A stretch of DNA of 7,952 nucleotides, taken from positions 1 through 7,952 of the forward strand of contig DIYD01000045.1 in assembly GCA_002428905.1 (NCBI GenBank), in the 5' to 3' direction. Under the pieces are notes generated by a model. The model saw only the letters and a list, made by a program, of their open reading frames with translations, searched no databases and was not told where the DNA came from. Shown here piece after piece: positions 1-7,355 of this stretch. The position numbers and the translations under genes were made by a program. How positions within the stretch are numbered: position 1 is the stretch's first letter; every line of letters starts with the position of its first letter. This DNA is from Bacteroidetes bacterium UBA6063. Its GTDB lineage: Bacteria > Bacteroidota > Bacteroidia > NS11-12g > UBA9320.

Positions 1-692
1 GCTTCGGTTTTACGTTGTTTTGATGTTTCGGTGTTGGCCTTATGGCGAAGTTCGTATGACAACTCCTTTAAATCTATACGGGCCAAAAGATCGATCAAAC
101 ACTCCGCTCCCATTTTTGCAATGAACTTATTGGGGTCGGAATCTTCCAAATATTGATTTTCCTGTGGTAGCTCTTCAACAATGTTCAGGTATTCTTCCTC
201 TGTTAAGAAATCCATTTTTTGGATTTCCTCTCCTTCGGGTCCTTTGGCAATACCCGGCTGAATTACCACATACCTTTCGTAGTAGATAATCATATCCAAC
301 TTCTTTGAAGGAAGTCCCAACAGATATCCTATCTTATTGGGCAAGGAACGGAAATACCAGATATGGGCCACGGGTACGACCAAATTGATATGCCCTACCC
401 TGTCCCGGCGAACTTTTTTCTCGGTAACCTCCACACCACAACGGTCACAAACAATACCCTTGTAACGGATACGCTTGTATTTACCACAGTGACATTCATA
501 GTCCTTAACAGGTCCGAAGATTCGTTCGCAGAACAAACCACCCATTTCTGGTTTGTAGGAACGATAATTAATGGTTTCTGGTTTTATAACCTCACCGTTT
601 GAACGCTGAAGGATTACTTCCGGAGAAGATAAACCGATACGTAAACTTTTGAAGTTGCTTTTTATTTTTTGCTCTTTTTTATTGTAAGCCAT
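1..692 (-). CDS. rpoC: DNA-directed RNA polymerase beta' subunit, N-terminal part (3' end beyond window)
   Basis: This is the largest catalytic subunit of RNA polymerase, which with beta forms the active-site cleft and carries the clamp. The first 230 codons are visible; the rest lies beyond the left edge, so this is a window cut and not a broken gene. The start ATG (complement of CAT at 690-692) gives MAYNKKEQKIKSNFKSLRIG, and an A-rich leader precedes it. The N-terminal zinc ribbon is intact: C67-x-C69-x12-C82-x2-C85, within DYECHCGKYKRIRYKG and IVCDRCG. It is followed by the conserved GHINLVVPVAHIWYFRSLPNKIG stretch of the clamp, which begins at about residue 98 and is typical of the Bacteroidota. 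The gene starts 45 bases after the rpoB stop with no terminator between, so it should be co-transcribed with rpoB. The active-site NADFDGD motif lies outside the window. Confidence 0.98.
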   Translation of the reverse strand, partial: MAYNKKEQKIKSNFKSLRIGLSSPEVILQRSNGEVIKPETINYRSYKPEMGGLFCERIFGPVKDYECHCGKYKRIRYKGIVCDRCGVEVTEKKVRRDRVGHINLVVPVAHIWYFRSLPNKIGYLLGLPSKKLDMIIYYERYVVIQPGIAKGPEGEEIQKMDFLTEEEYLNIVEELPQENQYLEDSDPNKFIAKMGAECLIDLLARIDLKELSYELRHKANTETSKQRKTE

Positions 693-737
693 TTCGTGTT
701 TTTCTTAGTGATTTGATACCAAAACTTAATCGAATGA

Positions 738-3700
738 TCAATCAAAGGTCAATTCAAGACCTAATCCGCGAAGCTCGTGTAACAATACGTTGAACGATTC
801 TGGCAACCCAGATTCAACTGCATTATCTCCTTTTACGATTGCTTCGTACGTCTTAGCTCTACCAATGATGTCGTCCGACTTAACGGTCAAGATTTCTCGC
901 AAGATGTTTGACGCACCGAATGCTTCAAGTGCCCAAACCTCCATCTCACCAAAACGCTGACCACCAAATTGAGCTTTACCACCCAATGGTTGTTGCGTAA
1001 TCAACGAGTATGGTCCGATCGAACGTGAGTGCATCTTATCGTCAACCATGTGACCCAGTTTCAGCATGTAACTGATACCTACGGTTGTTGGTTGATCGAA
1101 ACGCTCTCCAGTTAATCCGTTGTATAAGTATGTAGAACCATTTGCAGGAATACCGGATTTCTTCACGTAATCTTCAATGTCTCCTTCAGTAGCACCATCA
1201 AAAATTGGTGTTGCGAAGTTTACACCAAGCTCCTGACCAGCCCAACCCAATACGGTTTCGTAAATTTGACCAAGGTTCATACGCGATGGTACACCAAGTG
1301 GGTTCAATACGATATCAACCGGGGTTCCGTCTTCAAGGAATGGCATATCTGCCTCAGGTACGATACGTGCAACAATACCTTTGTTACCGTGACGACCCGC
1401 CATCTTATCACCAACCTTTAGCTTACGCTTCTTAGCAAGGTAAACCTTAGCCATTTGTAAGATACCGGTTGGCAACTCATCTCCCACACTAATTGCGAAG
1501 TGCTGACGTTTGAAATCGGTGGTAACTTCATTCAGGCGAAGCTTATAGTTGTTTAATGTCTCCGCAACTAATTTGTTCTTAGCTTCGTCCGCTGTCCAGC
1601 CATTGTAGGATACAGAGCTGTAGTCGATTTCAGCAAGTGCTTTCTGCGTGAACTTGGTTCCCTTTGGAATTACTTCCTCGAAGTATACATTGCTTACACC
1701 TTGTGAAGTTCTACCGTTTACGATTTTGAATAATTTCTCCACCAGGGTAGTTTTCAATTTCGCAAGGTTTTTATCGTGCTCTGCTTCAAGCTTCGCTAAC
1801 TTCACCTTGTCGTCTGCTTTCGCAGTCTTGTCTTTCTTCACACGAGTGAACAACTTCTTATCGATTACAATACCCTGAGTAGAAGGAGAAGCTTTCAAAC
1901 TTGCGTCCTTTACATCACCGGCTTTATCCCCAAAGATTGCGCGAAGTAGTTTCTCTTCTGGAGAAGGCTCGGACTCGCCTTTAGGTGTAATCTTACCAAT
2001 TAAGATATCTCCTTCTTTAATACGAGCACCTACACGAATCAATCCGTTTTCATCCAGATTCTTCGTCGCTTCCTCGCTTACGTTTGGAATATCATTGGTT
2101 AATTCCTCTTCTCCTCGTTTTGTATCACGTACTTCCAATTCATATTCCACAATGTGAACCGAAGTATAGTAATCGTCCTTTACCACTTTTTCAGAGATCA
2201 CAATCGCGTCCTCAAAGTTGTACCCTTGCCAAGGCATGTAAGCAACCTTAAGGTTACGACCAAGTGCTAACTCTCCGTTATCTGTTGCATAACCATCACA
2301 TAATACCTGACCTTTTACAACCCGATCGCCTTTCTTAACGATTGGTCGAAGGTTGATACATGTATTCTGGTTCGTACGCTGGAATTTAGTGATGCGGTAA
2401 GATTTAACCTCACCAATAAACGAAACTGTTTTTTCGTCCTCCGAAAGGTCGTAACGTACACGAATTTCATTCGCGTCTACGTATTCAATAACCCCATCGC
2501 CTTCAGCGTTAATTAAGTTTCTTGAGTCTTCAGCAATTTTCTTCTCAAGACCGGTACCTACGATAGGCGCCTCAGGTCTCAACAATGGAACTGCCTGACG
2601 CTGCATGTTCGACCCCATCAGGGCACGGTTCGCATCGTCATGCTCTAAGAAAGGAATTAACGATGCTGCAATCGAAACAATCTGGTTTGGTGCGACGTCC
2701 ATGTAGTCAACCTCATTGGGCTTAACAATTGGGAAGTCACCTTCGTTCCGCGCTTTCACATCGTCATTCGCAAATGCGCCTTTATCGGTAAGCGGTGCAT
2801 TCGCCTGAGCAATAATTTTTGTATCCTCTTCCTCTGCGCTTAAGAAAACTACACCGTCTTGTACTTTACCGTCATCTACTTTTCGGTAAGGTGTTTCGAT
2901 GAAGCCCATGCTGTTGATTTTCGCGTGCACACAAAGAGAAGAAATAAGACCAATGTTTGGCCCTTCAGGTGTTTCAATCGTACACAAACGTCCATAGTGC
3001 GTATAGTGAACGTCACGAACCTCGAAACCTGCACGGTCTCTCGAAAGACCACCAGGTCCTAAGGCAGACATTCTACGTTTGTGTGTAATCTCAGCAAGTG
3101 GATTCGTTTGATCCATAAACTGAGAAAGCTGGTTGGTACCAAAGAACGAGTTAATAACGGAAGAAAGTGTTCTTGCGTTGATCAAATCGGTTGGTGTAAA
3201 CACCTCATTATCACGGATATTCATACGCTCACGAATGGTACGGGCCATACGCGCAAGACCAACGCCGAACTGTGAGTACAATTGCTCACCTACCGTACGT
3301 ACACGACGGTTACTCAAGTGGTCAATATCATCCACGTCTGTTCTTGAGTTACTCAACTCAATTAGGTAACGGATGATTAAAATGATATCCTCATTGGTTA
3401 ATACCCGAATATCGGTTGATGTTTCGAGTTTTAACTTCTTGTTAATTCTATATCGTCCTACTTCTCCCAAGTCATAACGCTTATCAGAGAAGAACAAGCG
3501 GTCAATAATACCACGGGCTGTTTCTTCATCAGGTGGATCTGTATTACGCAATTGACGATAGATGTGTTCTACCGCTTCTTTACCACTGTTTGAAGTATCT
3601 TTCTGAAGCGTGTTGTGGATGATTGCGAAATCGTTTTTGTTATCGATTTCTTTGCTAAGGATGATGGTTTTAACACCGGCATCCATGATTTCTGCGATGT

Positions 3701-4544
3701 GTTCTTCTTCAAGAACCGTATCACGTTCAATCACAACTTCGTTACGCTCAATCGAAACTACTTCACCCGTATCTTCATCAACGAAGTCTTCGATCCATGA
3801 ACGAAGCACTCTCGCCGCTAATTTTCTTCCGATGCATCGTTTCAAACCGGCTTTGGAAACTTTTACCTCCTCAGCTAGTCCGAAGATGTCAAGAATGTCT
3901 TTATCCGTTTCGAAACCAATCGCTCTCAATAGCGTGGTTACCGGGAATTTCTTTTTACGATCGATGTAGGCATACATCACGTTGTTCACGTCCGTCGCGA
4001 ACTCGATCCAGCTCCCTTTAAATGGGATAACCCGAGCTGAATACAATTTGGTACCGTTGGTGTGGTACGACTGCGCAAAGAACACACCAGGAGAACGGTG
4101 TAACTGAGAAACGATCACACGCTCGGCACCATTAATGATAAAGGTACCACGTGGCGTCATGTAAGGAATCGTACCTAAATACACATCCTGTACAATGGTC
4201 TCAAAGTCTTCGTGCTCGATGTCGTTACATGAAAGCTTCAATTTTGCTTTTAACGGTACGGCATATGTTAACCCTCTGTCAACACACTCTTCCATGGTGT
4301 ATCGAGGTGGATCTACGAAGTAGTCCAAGAACTCTAAAACAAATATGTTACGAGAATCCGTGATCGGGAAGTTCTCGCTAAACACCTTAAACAGGCCTTC
4401 ATTGGCTCTGTCTTCTGATGATGTTTCAAGCTGGAAAAACTCTTGAAACGATTTTACCTGAACGTCCAGAAAATCAGGGTATTTGATGATTTCCGGGATT
4501 CGGGCAAAGCTTATTCTTTCTTTTTTATTTTGAACTGTTGACAA
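738..4544 (-). CDS. rpoB: DNA-directed RNA polymerase beta subunit, probable TTG start
   Basis: This is the second-largest catalytic subunit of RNA polymerase. From the TTG at 4544 it is 1268 residues, close to the usual length in Bacteroidota. Positions here count from that TTG. The rifampicin region FFGTNQLSQFMDQ through THKRRMSALGPGGL lies at about 467-500, with Q475, D478, H488, R491, S493 and L495 matching E. coli Q513, D516, H526, R529, S531 and L533. GRLCTIETPEGPN follows, with T522 where a proline is usual. A lysine-rich coiled segment lies near 900-940. The catalytic-lysine motif KVGDKMAGRHGNKG lies near 1041-1055, and GGQRFGEMEVWALEAFGA near 1191-1209. No ATG occurs before about codon 84. 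The frame is open back to a GTG at 4598, but those 18 extra residues (FEALCVFIST...) do not resemble any RpoB N-terminus, and that GTG lies in a hairpin. The TTG gives MSTVQNKKERISFARIPEII, which matches the family. The stop is TGA. Confidence 0.96.
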   Translation of the reverse strand: MSTVQNKKERISFARIPEIIKYPDFLDVQVKSFQEFFQLETSSEDRANEGLFKVFSENFPITDSRNIFVLEFLDYFVDPPRYTMEECVDRGLTYAVPLKAKLKLSCNDIEHEDFETIVQDVYLGTIPYMTPRGTFIINGAERVIVSQLHRSPGVFFAQSYHTNGTKLYSARVIPFKGSWIEFATDVNNVMYAYIDRKKKFPVTTLLRAIGFETDKDILDIFGLAEEVKVSKAGLKRCIGRKLAARVLRSWIEDFVDEDTGEVVSIERNEVVIERDTVLEEEHIAEIMDAGVKTIILSKEIDNKNDFAIIHNTLQKDTSNSGKEAVEHIYRQLRNTDPPDEETARGIIDRLFFSDKRYDLGEVGRYRINKKLKLETSTDIRVLTNEDIILIIRYLIELSNSRTDVDDIDHLSNRRVRTVGEQLYSQFGVGLARMARTIRERMNIRDNEVFTPTDLINARTLSSVINSFFGTNQLSQFMDQTNPLAEITHKRRMSALGPGGLSRDRAGFEVRDVHYTHYGRLCTIETPEGPNIGLISSLCVHAKINSMGFIETPYRKVDDGKVQDGVVFLSAEEEDTKIIAQANAPLTDKGAFANDDVKARNEGDFPIVKPNEVDYMDVAPNQIVSIAASLIPFLEHDDANRALMGSNMQRQAVPLLRPEAPIVGTGLEKKIAEDSRNLINAEGDGVIEYVDANEIRVRYDLSEDEKTVSFIGEVKSYRITKFQRTNQNTCINLRPIVKKGDRVVKGQVLCDGYATDNGELALGRNLKVAYMPWQGYNFEDAIVISEKVVKDDYYTSVHIVEYELEVRDTKRGEEELTNDIPNVSEEATKNLDENGLIRVGARIKEGDILIGKITPKGESEPSPEEKLLRAIFGDKAGDVKDASLKASPSTQGIVIDKKLFTRVKKDKTAKADDKVKLAKLEAEHDKNLAKLKTTLVEKLFKIVNGRTSQGVSNVYFEEVIPKGTKFTQKALAEIDYSSVSYNGWTADEAKNKLVAETLNNYKLRLNEVTTDFKRQHFAISVGDELPTGILQMAKVYLAKKRKLKVGDKMAGRHGNKGIVARIVPEADMPFLEDGTPVDIVLNPLGVPSRMNLGQIYETVLGWAGQELGVNFATPIFDGATEGDIEDYVKKSGIPANGSTYLYNGLTGERFDQPTTVGISYMLKLGHMVDDKMHSRSIGPYSLITQQPLGGKAQFGGQRFGEMEVWALEAFGASNILREILTVKSDDIIGRAKTYEAIVKGDNAVESGLPESFNVLLHELRGLGLELTFD

Positions 4545-4593
4545 GGCTTTAAAATTTAGGTTTAGTGTACTAATAAAAACACAAAGGGCTTCA

Positions 4594-4635
4594 AACACAG
4601 ATAGACCCGCAGATTTCTCTGGGGTCTATTGTGTT
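4594..4635 (-). promoter_or_regulatory. Long GAAA-loop RNA hairpin in the rplL-rpoB spacer (possible attenuator or processing site)
   Basis: Read as minus-strand RNA, the 42 bases fold into one hairpin. Six pairs (AACACA with UGUGUU) come first, then eight (AUAGACCC with GGGUCUAU) and four (CAGA with UCUG), closed by a GAAA tetraloop. Single unpaired C residues on the 3' arm separate the three stem blocks. The total is 18 pairs, all Watson-Crick. It starts 15 bases after the rplL stop and ends 50 bases before the proposed rpoB TTG. No U tract follows directly (the next bases are UGAAGCCC), so it is not a standard intrinsic terminator. In E. coli the equivalent spacer holds a partial terminator and an RNase III cut site. 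By analogy only, this element may set the ratio of stalk protein to polymerase. The structure is seen; the role is inferred. Confidence 0.7.
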
Positions 4636-4649
4636 ACTAAAGTGTAGTC

Positions 4650-5030
4650 TTACTTGATCTCAACTTCAGCTCCTGCTTCTTCAAGTTTAGCTTTCAACGC
4701 GTCTGCTTCGTCTTTAGCTACATTTTCCTTGATTTCTTTTGGAGCTGAGTCAACTATTTCTTTCGCTTCTTTCAAGCCTAAGCCAGTCAATTCTTTAACC
4801 GCCTTAACTACTTGAAGTTTAGCGCTACCTGCTGATTTTAGGATAACAGTAAACTCAGTTTGTTCTTCGCCTCCTGCTGCACCACCGTCAGCTGCTGGAC
4901 CTGCTGCTACTGCTACTGCAGCTGCTGCTGGCTCAATACCGTACTCATCTTTTAAGATGTCGGCTAATTCGTTAACCTCTTTTACCGTAAGGTTTACTAA
5001 CTGTTCTGCAAATTCTTTTAAGTCTGCCAT
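4650..5030 (-). CDS. rplL: 50S ribosomal protein L7/L12 (bL12)
   Basis: This is the multicopy stalk protein of the large ribosomal subunit. It recruits the translational GTPases and stimulates their activity. The product is 126 residues, the usual length. The N-terminal domain (about 1-33) provides dimerisation and L10 binding. A flexible Ala/Gly hinge (about 34-56, AAAAVAVAAGPAADGGAAGG) follows. The globular C-terminal domain (about 57-126) contains TEFTVILKSAGSAKLQVVKA and the GLGLKEAKEIVDSAPKEIKE factor-binding helix region. The ATG at 5030 follows the A-rich leader usual for this cluster. The gene lies 28 bases after rplJ, whose product anchors L12 dimers on the ribosome. The downstream hairpin separates it from rpoB, which fits the general need for several L12 copies per ribosome. 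Nothing in the protein is odd. Confidence 0.98.
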   Translation of the reverse strand: MADLKEFAEQLVNLTVKEVNELADILKDEYGIEPAAAAVAVAAGPAADGGAAGGEEQTEFTVILKSAGSAKLQVVKAVKELTGLGLKEAKEIVDSAPKEIKENVAKDEADALKAKLEEAGAEVEIK

Positions 5031-5033
5031 TTT

Positions 5034-5047
5034 GTTAATTCTTTAAC
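5034..5047 (-). repeat. Small inverted repeat just upstream of the rplL start
   Basis: The minus strand reads GTTAA-AGAA-TTAAC, two perfect 5-base arms around a 4-base loop, ending 3 bases before the rplL ATG. The stem is mostly A-U and therefore weak. It may be no more than a chance product of the A/T-rich leader. Confidence 0.3.
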
Positions 5048-5058
5048 GTGTTTTTTAA

Positions 5059-5580
5059 TTAATTTTCTTTTTCGGATAAAGTTTTAAGAAGACCGCTCAA
5101 TGTAGATCCACCACTCTGAAGTGAAGAAATAACATTTTTCGCAGGAGATTGAAGCAATCCGATAACTTCTGCAATCAAGTCCTCTTTTGATTTGTAATTG
5201 GTTAGTGCGTCCAGCTGGTCATCACCAACATAGATAGCGCTATCCAGGTATGCACCCTTTAACACTGGTTTATCGCTCTTCTTTCGGAAGTCTTTAATCG
5301 CGATAGCCGGTGCTTTTGGATTGGAAGCGAATAAGAGTGCAGTTGTCCCCTTAAGGGTATCAGTAAGCTCACCCCAATCTTTTTCGGCTCTCACTAATGC
5401 CTGCTTGATTAAGGTGTTCTTTGCTACTTGCATTTTTACTCCGTTCTTGTGGAGTAAACGACGAAGCTCGTTGTTGGTGTTAGCCGTCAACTCAGAGCTG
5501 TCTGTCACATATATAAACTCGTAGTTGTTAAAACTGTCTACAAGTTGATCAATCAATTGATTTTTTTCTTCTCTAGTCAT
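5059..5580 (-). CDS. rplJ: 50S ribosomal protein L10 (uL10)
   Basis: L10 binds 23S rRNA next to L11 and carries the L12 dimers on its long C-terminal helix, forming the stalk base. The 173-residue length is normal. The globular rRNA-binding part covers about residues 1-135 and includes SSELTANTNNELRRLL, VKMQVAKNTLIKQAL and the LKGTTALLF strand. The C-terminal helix that docks L12 is LIAEVIGLLQSPAKNVISSLQSGG... to the end. The ATG at 5580 lies 18 bases after the rplA stop, and rplL follows 28 bases later. In many bacteria the L10-L12 complex represses its own mRNA by binding a leader upstream of rplJ. Here any such leader would have to overlap the end of rplA, and I cannot recognise one. Confidence 0.97.
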   Translation of the reverse strand: MTREEKNQLIDQLVDSFNNYEFIYVTDSSELTANTNNELRRLLHKNGVKMQVAKNTLIKQALVRAEKDWGELTDTLKGTTALLFASNPKAPAIAIKDFRKKSDKPVLKGAYLDSAIYVGDDQLDALTNYKSKEDLIAEVIGLLQSPAKNVISSLQSGGSTLSGLLKTLSEKEN

Positions 5581-5585
5581 GTCTT

Positions 5586-5589
5586 TCCT
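5586..5589 (-). promoter_or_regulatory. rplJ: Shine-Dalgarno-like AGGA before rplJ
   Basis: The minus strand reads AGGA-AAGAC-ATG, an AGGA core 5 bases before the rplJ start codon. Most other starts in this cluster (rplK, rplL, rpoC, secE) have only A-rich leaders, as is usual in Bacteroidota, where Shine-Dalgarno pairing is little used. The motif is short enough to occur by chance. Confidence 0.35.
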
Positions 5590-5598
5590 GTTTTAAGT

Positions 5599-6297
5599 TT
5601 AAATACCTTCAACGCTGTTAACGTCAATCTTAATACCAGGACTCATCGTACTGGAAAGCGTGATTGATTGAAAATAAGTACCTTTTGCTGCTGAAGGCTT
5701 CAAACGGTGCAAGGTGTGAATGAACTCCTGTGCGTTGTCTTTAATCTTATCAGCTTCGAACGATACTTTTCCAACTGAACTATGGATAATACCTGTTTTA
5801 TCAACTTTGAAGTCGATTTTACCTGCTTTAACTTCAGTTACAGCCTTTCCTACTTCCATAGTTACCGTACCTGATTTTGGGTTAGGCATTAGGTTACGTG
5901 GCCCGAGAATACGACCTAGACGACCTAATTTACCCATTACGCTTGGTTGGGTGATGATTACATCCACATCGGTCCAACCACCCTGGATTTTCTCGATGTA
6001 TTCATCTAATCCAACGTGATCTGCGCCAGCTGCTTTTGCTTCCTCCTCTTTGTCTGGAGTACACATAACCAAAACGCGAACATTTTTACCCGTTCCGTGA
6101 GGTAGCGATGCTACACCACGTACCATTTGATTGGCCTGTCTTGGGTCTACACCCAATTTAATGTCCAAATCAATGGATGCATCAAACTTGGTATAGGTAA
6201 TGTCCTTTACCAAGCTTGAGGCCTCACTCAGGCTGTACAACTTATCTTTGTCAACCTTTGCAAGGGCTTCTTTTCTTTTCTTAGAAATTTTTGCCAT
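5599..6297 (-). CDS. rplA: 50S ribosomal protein L1 (uL1)
   Basis: L1 forms the mobile L1 stalk of the 50S subunit, binds helices 76-78 of 23S rRNA and helps release deacylated tRNA from the E site. The product is 232 residues, a normal length. The recognisable order is a basic N-terminus (MAKISKKRKEALAKVDKDKLYSL), the first domain strand FDASIDLDIKLGVDPRQANQMVRG, and the inserted second domain with VRVLVMCTP and the GRILGPRNLMPNPKSGTV signature. The closing part of the first domain follows (IDFKVDKTGIIHSSVGKVSF and YFQSITLSSTMSPGIKID). It lies 20 bases after rplK and 18 before rplJ. In E. coli L1 represses the rplK-rplA mRNA. A site like that is not evident here, since the region before rplK is nusG coding sequence. 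Confidence 0.98.
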   Translation of the reverse strand: MAKISKKRKEALAKVDKDKLYSLSEASSLVKDITYTKFDASIDLDIKLGVDPRQANQMVRGVASLPHGTGKNVRVLVMCTPDKEEEAKAAGADHVGLDEYIEKIQGGWTDVDVIITQPSVMGKLGRLGRILGPRNLMPNPKSGTVTMEVGKAVTEVKAGKIDFKVDKTGIIHSSVGKVSFEADKIKDNAQEFIHTLHRLKPSAAKGTYFQSITLSSTMSPGIKIDVNSVEGI

Positions 6298-6317
6298 TGT
6301 ATTAAAACGATAAACAA

Positions 6318-6761
6318 TTAGTTATCTTCCGGAAACTGTCCGGTAACAGTAATACCCATACTTCGTGCAGTACCAGCAACCATGCGCATAGCAGAAGTTA
6401 CTTCAAATGCATTTAGGTCAGGCATTTTGTCTTCAGCAATAGTCTTAACCTGATCCCAGGAAACCTTAGCCACCTTATCGCGGTTCGGCTCAGACGAACC
6501 ACTTTTAATCTTAGCCGCCTCTAATAATTGAGAAGCTACTGGTGGAGTCTTAATTATGAAGTCAAATGACTTATCTTGATATACGGTAATAACTACAGGA
6601 AGTACTTTACCCTGCTTATCTTGAGTACGTGCATTGAACTGCTTACAGAAATCAACAATGTTAACCCCCTTCGCACCAAGTGCAGGACCAATTGGAGGTG
6701 CTGGATTCGCAGCTCCACCTCGTACTTGTAGTTTAACGTAACCTGAAATTTGCTTTGCCAT
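6318..6761 (-). CDS. rplK: 50S ribosomal protein L11 (uL11)
   Basis: L11 binds the GTPase-associated centre of 23S rRNA with L10 and is needed for factor-dependent GTP hydrolysis and for the stringent response triggered by RelA-type proteins. The product is 147 residues, slightly longer than the roughly 141 of E. coli but usual for the group. The N-terminal domain has the conserved proline-rich stretch NPAPPIGPALG (P20, P22, P23, P26), the region where thiostrepton-type antibiotics act. The rRNA-binding C-terminal domain begins near residue 76 and ends in the signature SAMRMVAGTARSMGITV. The ATG at 6761 lies only 4 bases after the nusG stop, after an A-rich leader, so translation of the two genes is probably coupled. 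Confidence 0.98.
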   Translation of the reverse strand: MAKQISGYVKLQVRGGAANPAPPIGPALGAKGVNIVDFCKQFNARTQDKQGKVLPVVITVYQDKSFDFIIKTPPVASQLLEAAKIKSGSSEPNRDKVAKVSWDQVKTIAEDKMPDLNAFEVTSAMRMVAGTARSMGITVTGQFPEDN

Positions 6762-6765
6762 TTTC

Positions 6766-7317
6766 TTATTCTTTTTCTACTTGAACGTAGTTTAATTCCA
6801 GTGGAGTTTTTCTTCCGAAAATCTTCACCATTACTTTCAATTTTTTCTTTTCCTCGTTTACTTCTTCAATTACGCCGTTGAATCCGCTGAAAGGTCCGTC
6901 AGTAACCTTAACCATTTCTCCAACGATGTATGGTTCAACCATGCTTTCGCCGGTTTCGTTCGCTTCATCAACCTGACCTAAGATTCGGTTTACCTCAGAC
7001 TGGCGCATTGGAATTGGGGTTCCCTCTTCGTCGCCCAGAAATCCAACAACACCGTTGATACTCTTTATCGTCGGTAACACCTCACCCATTAGGTTGGCAT
7101 TGATCAAAATATATCCCGGGAAGTAACTTTTCTCACGAGAAGTCTTTTTCCCATTTTTTACCTCGTAAACGCGGTGAGTAGGAATTAAAATTTGAGGAAC
7201 ATAATCGGTTAGCTTTTCGAATGCCAATTCCGATTCCATCATGGCCTTGACTTTTTTCTCCTGACCAGTGATGGCTCGAACCACATACCACTTAAAATCG
7301 CTTGTTGCCTGTTCCAT
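6766..7317 (-). CDS. nusG: Transcription termination/antitermination factor NusG
   Basis: NusG binds the beta' clamp of elongating RNA polymerase through its N-terminal domain. Its KOW domain contacts Rho or ribosomal protein S10, linking transcription to termination or translation. The product is 183 residues, the normal length. The NGN domain opens with KWYVVRAITGQEKKVKAMME and contains REKSYFPGYILINANL. The KOW domain spans about 132-160 (VGEMVKVTDGPFSGFNGVIEEV), and the protein ends LELNYVQVEKE. The ATG at 7317 follows a weak AGGA 10 bases upstream (7328-7331). The gene sits 38 bases after secE and 4 before rplK, the classical secE-nusG-rplK order. There is no inserted domain of the kind seen in specialised NusG paralogues, so this is the housekeeping copy. 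Confidence 0.98.
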   Translation of the reverse strand: MEQATSDFKWYVVRAITGQEKKVKAMMESELAFEKLTDYVPQILIPTHRVYEVKNGKKTSREKSYFPGYILINANLMGEVLPTIKSINGVVGFLGDEEGTPIPMRQSEVNRILGQVDEANETGESMVEPYIVGEMVKVTDGPFSGFNGVIEEVNEEKKKLKVMVKIFGRKTPLELNYVQVEKE

Positions 7318-7355
7318 ACTTGTTAATTCCTAAATAACCTTGCGGTGTGTTTTTA

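Noticed and set aside
3610..3969. A 119-residue plus-strand open frame, plus other plus-strand frames at 363-602, 1205-1435, 1648-1878, 2859-3369, 3615-4021, 4151-4363, 5321-5524 and 5720-6019.
   Set aside because: All lie antisense to well-conserved genes and show no recognisable domain or independent leader; they are shadows of the coding strand.
4545..4580. Possible promoter for rpoB: minus-strand TAAATTTT (near TAnnTTTG) just before the TTG start.
   Set aside because: No TTTG lies at the expected 17-19 base spacing (the nearest is about 23 bases away), and the transcript would begin almost at the start codon.
4545..4598. Longer rpoB starting at GTG 4598 (1286 residues).
   Set aside because: The extra residues do not look like an RpoB N-terminus, and the GTG is inside the 3' arm of the spacer hairpin; the TTG at 4544 fits family length and sequence better.
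4594..4635. Reading the rplL-rpoB hairpin as a rho-independent terminator of the ribosomal protein genes.
   Set aside because: No U tract follows the 3' arm, and rpoB downstream has no evident promoter of its own.
4880..4940. GCT/GCA-rich repetitive stretch that resembles a microsatellite.
   Set aside because: It encodes the normal Ala/Gly-rich flexible hinge of L12.
5581..5750. An L10-type leader RNA before rplJ, or an L1 target before rplK.
   Set aside because: The spacers are 18 and 4 bases long, and I could not find a convincing fold resembling the known autoregulatory sites in the flanking coding sequence.
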